A stretch of 64,000 bases of DNA from assembly GCF_943192895.1 (NCBI RefSeq), contig NZ_CALPCB010000007.1, positions 111,782 through 175,781 on the forward strand. The letters are read 5' to 3'. The stretch is from Veillonella_A intestinalis. Lineage in GTDB: Bacteria > Bacillota > Negativicutes > Veillonellales > Veillonellaceae. The notes below the pieces were generated by a model that was not told the origin of the DNA, did not search any database, and saw only the letters and a program-made list of their open reading frames with translations. A program made the position numbers and the translations under genes. Shown here piece by piece: positions 61,997 to 64,000 of the stretch (position 1 is its first letter; every line of letters starts with the position of its first letter).

Positions 61997-64000
61997 TTAT
62001 TTACTAATCATCAACGATTGAACTAATTCTTCTAACTTCTTAATACGTTCATTTTGGCTTTCATTTTGAGCCTTCAAGTCATCAATTTCAGTTGTTTGTT
62101 TTTCCACATACTCAATTAAACGACCTTTACTCATACCAGCATATGGATTAGATTCGCCAAACTTCATGCTTACGCCAAAGTTCATCATATCTTCGCCATT
62201 GCCTAAGGTACCACCTACACTAAACATAGTATTTTCGTTTGGACGATAGAACGCACCTAGTGCTACAGAATTAGAGCCGTGATACGTACCAATACCGGCT
62301 GTGAAATTCCACTTGTTATCTGGATCATAATCAAGCGGATGTAAAGCTGCTAATGCGGCAAGGCCAGCACCGGATTTGTTAATCTTCGTATCCAAACGTG
62401 AAATTTGACGCGTATTATTTTGTACTACATTGGCAACACTACCAATTTGTTTTTCCAATGTTTCTCGTACTTCAAATACTTGACCTGTAGTAGCTGCATA
62501 ATTACCATCAGCACTCAACTCAACAGCTTCAATATTACTAATTGGTTTGCCATTTGCATTAATACCATCTTTAGTAATATACACTTTATCGCCAACTGCA
62601 ATACTGTTACCCACTTTAAGATCTTTGTTCAAAGATAAGGTATATTCATTCTTGCCATCAGTCTTAGGCGCTAGGATATTCCCATCGCCTTCTTTAATCG
62701 TTGTTACACCAGCAATATCAGTAATATTGTCTATAATATTAGTAATTTTGCCATCTACAGCCTGAAGCTGATCTTCGGTAGCCGCACGACCACTTTCAAA
62801 AGTCGCACCATCCCAAGTTGTATTAGTTAAGCCTTTAATTGTGTTATTAGCCGGTTCCCCATCTTTTGGTTTCGTACCATCGATAACAATACCACCCACT
62901 GTGATTTTTTCATCAAGACTAACTTTTACGCCTTTGGACGGTTCAGACGCATCAACTGGAGTTACTTTTACGCCGGTAGCATCGCCTTCAACCTTGGTAA
63001 CAATACCATTATTAGTGATGTTCTTAATGTCGCCTTCTACCTTACTTACACGATTGTTCAAGGTAGTAATATTAGAAGTATTATCTGTTACCTCTTTAAC
63101 AAAAGCAGGATCTACACCAATCGTAATATCATTACCGGATTGTGTAACTTTAATCTTTTTGCCATCTTTAAAGTTAATAATTGAGTTTTTCTTAATAGAA
63201 CGTTCACCTGCACCATTGACTTGAAGCTTCCAAACACCAGCTTCGCCAACTTGTGAGCTAATATTACTAATTGCTGTTTGTAATTGCTTTTCAGTGGCTG
63301 CTCGATTTTCAACGATACCAGTAGTATCAGGGTTCCAATCTGTATTATCCAAACCAGTAATGTATAAACCTTCTACAGCTTTATCTGGTGCATCTTCATC
63401 AGCAACTTTTGGCGTAGGTTTTTGATTAGCAATATAGATACTGCCAGTTGGTTTCCCTTCTTTATCAGTAGGACCGACAATGCGAACACTACCGTCAGGT
63501 AAAATAATGTTCTTCGCTAACTTAACACGTAAGCCCGTAACTTTGCTAGGATCCTTAGAGTCTACATCAGCAACTACGCCAATGTTATTATCGCTTAAAG
63601 CATTAGCTGCAGCACCACCCTTAATATCTAGCTGCTCGTTAAGTTTTTTAGCTACATATTTAGTAGAATCATCAACAAAATCATCGCCAGCAAATTTCAT
63701 ACCATCATTGAGAGTAGCTACTTCTGTAACGATTGGATTGTCATTAGCATCTTTGCCTGTTTCATAAACAATACGAGTGATACTTTCTCCGTCTTTACCG
63801 TCAACACCTGGTGTGCCTTCTTTAACAGTAATCTCAGCGATTGCATTCTTACCTGGTGTTCCATCAGCACCATCTTTACCTTTTTCGCCGACAATAGTAA
63901 TGCTACCAGGCGTACCATCTTTTCCATCCTTACCCGGTGTACCAACAGTAATGTCTTTACTTAATTTGAAATCGTAAATCTTTTGTCCTTCAACATCTTT
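61997..64000 (-). CDS. Trimeric autotransporter adhesin, C-terminal part (cut by window edge)
   Basis: The frame is open to the window edge and gives 667 residues. Near the edge are collagen-like stretches (GTPGKDGKDGTPG and GKDGADGTPG), then stalk modules like those of the other two adhesins (KKLNEQLDIKGGA, RAATEKQL necks). The anchor (SGAGLAALAALHPLDY) comes near residue 535, followed by a coiled coil (IDDLKAQNESQNERIKKLEEL). There is no SLH domain. Head and signal regions lie outside. It would form a surface adhesion fibre. Confidence 0.9.
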   Translation of the reverse strand, partial: KDVEGQKIYDFKLSKDITVGTPGKDGKDGTPGSITIVGEKGKDGADGTPGKNAIAEITVKEGTPGVDGKDGESITRIVYETGKDANDNPIVTEVATLNDGMKFAGDDFVDDSTKYVAKKLNEQLDIKGGAAANALSDNNIGVVADVDSKDPSKVTGLRVKLAKNIILPDGSVRIVGPTDKEGKPTGSIYIANQKPTPKVADEDAPDKAVEGLYITGLDNTDWNPDTTGIVENRAATEKQLQTAISNISSQVGEAGVWKLQVNGAGERSIKKNSIINFKDGKKIKVTQSGNDITIGVDPAFVKEVTDNTSNITTLNNRVSKVEGDIKNITNNGIVTKVEGDATGVKVTPVDASEPSKGVKVSLDEKITVGGIVIDGTKPKDGEPANNTIKGLTNTTWDGATFESGRAATEDQLQAVDGKITNIIDNITDIAGVTTIKEGDGNILAPKTDGKNEYTLSLNKDLKVGNSIAVGDKVYITKDGINANGKPISNIEAVELSADGNYAATTGQVFEVRETLEKQIGSVANVVQNNTRQISRLDTKINKSGAGLAALAALHPLDYDPDNKWNFTAGIGTYHGSNSVALGAFYRPNENTMFSVGGTLGNGEDMMNFGVSMKFGESNPYAGMSKGRLIEYVEKQTTEIDDLKAQNESQNERIKKLEELVQSLMISK

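Overview
The window looks like a Veillonella chromosome (Negativicutes: low GC, Gram-positive ancestry but with an outer membrane). The main clues are three very large trimeric autotransporter adhesins, two with a visible ESPR signal region and one carrying an SLH domain of the kind Veillonella uses to tether its outer membrane to peptidoglycan. Strong AGGAGG-type ribosome binding sites and the set of housekeeping genes agree with this. The genus call rests on protein character only, not on a database comparison.

Region 1 (1-5.5 kb) is a phage-like accessory segment. A leftward gene cut by the window edge encodes the N-terminal half of a T7-type single-subunit RNA polymerase. It follows three tiny leftward genes. 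A ribbon-helix-helix protein gene and a rightward operon of small unknown genes are transcribed the other way. The leftward promoter and the second rightward promoter share one design: host-type -35/-10 boxes with a GTTTAAAC operator inside the 17-bp spacer and a second copy 22 bp upstream. The ribbon-helix-helix protein is the obvious candidate repressor. The segment ends in about 900 bp of non-coding, hairpin-rich DNA.

Region 2 (5.5-19.5 kb) is core metabolism: DoxX, a secreted protein, glnS, a 2-hydroxyacid dehydrogenase, an FAH-family hydrolase, gnd overlapping an OLD-family ATPase/nuclease gene, a DMT exporter and thrC. Inserted in it is an AlbA-type ATPase regulator gene (11.6-13.2 kb). 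Iterons with an exact 23-bp period lie upstream of this gene, and the locus is bracketed by two inverted pairs of a hairpin repeat with a conserved loop.

Region 3 (19.8-31.2 kb) holds two adhesin genes. The first is split by a one-base change in a G run just after the signal region, so it may be phase-variable. The second ends in an SLH domain placed after the membrane anchor. Both share an upstream element.

Region 4 (31.8-46.7 kb) has tRNA-Lys, a HigB/HigA-ImmA toxin-antitoxin pair whose toxin appears to start at CTG, a LytS/LytR two-component system facing a CstA-family carbon transporter, an iron alcohol dehydrogenase, an aldose epimerase, MoaA and MOSC, and a YbhJ-type hydratase with a divergent LysR regulator.

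Region 5 (47-64 kb) has purine and pyrimidine permeases, YihY, an M20 amidohydrolase, a LysE exporter with a repeat insertion, nitroreductase, an amidohydrolase with its permease, a decayed toxin-antitoxin relic, M48 protease and LemA, tRNA-Arg, RodA, TrmB and the 3' part of a third adhesin with collagen-like segments. Four genes in the window carry single-base homopolymer frameshifts (TTTTT, AAAA, GGGGG, AAAAAA), so assembly error must be weighed against true decay or phase variation.
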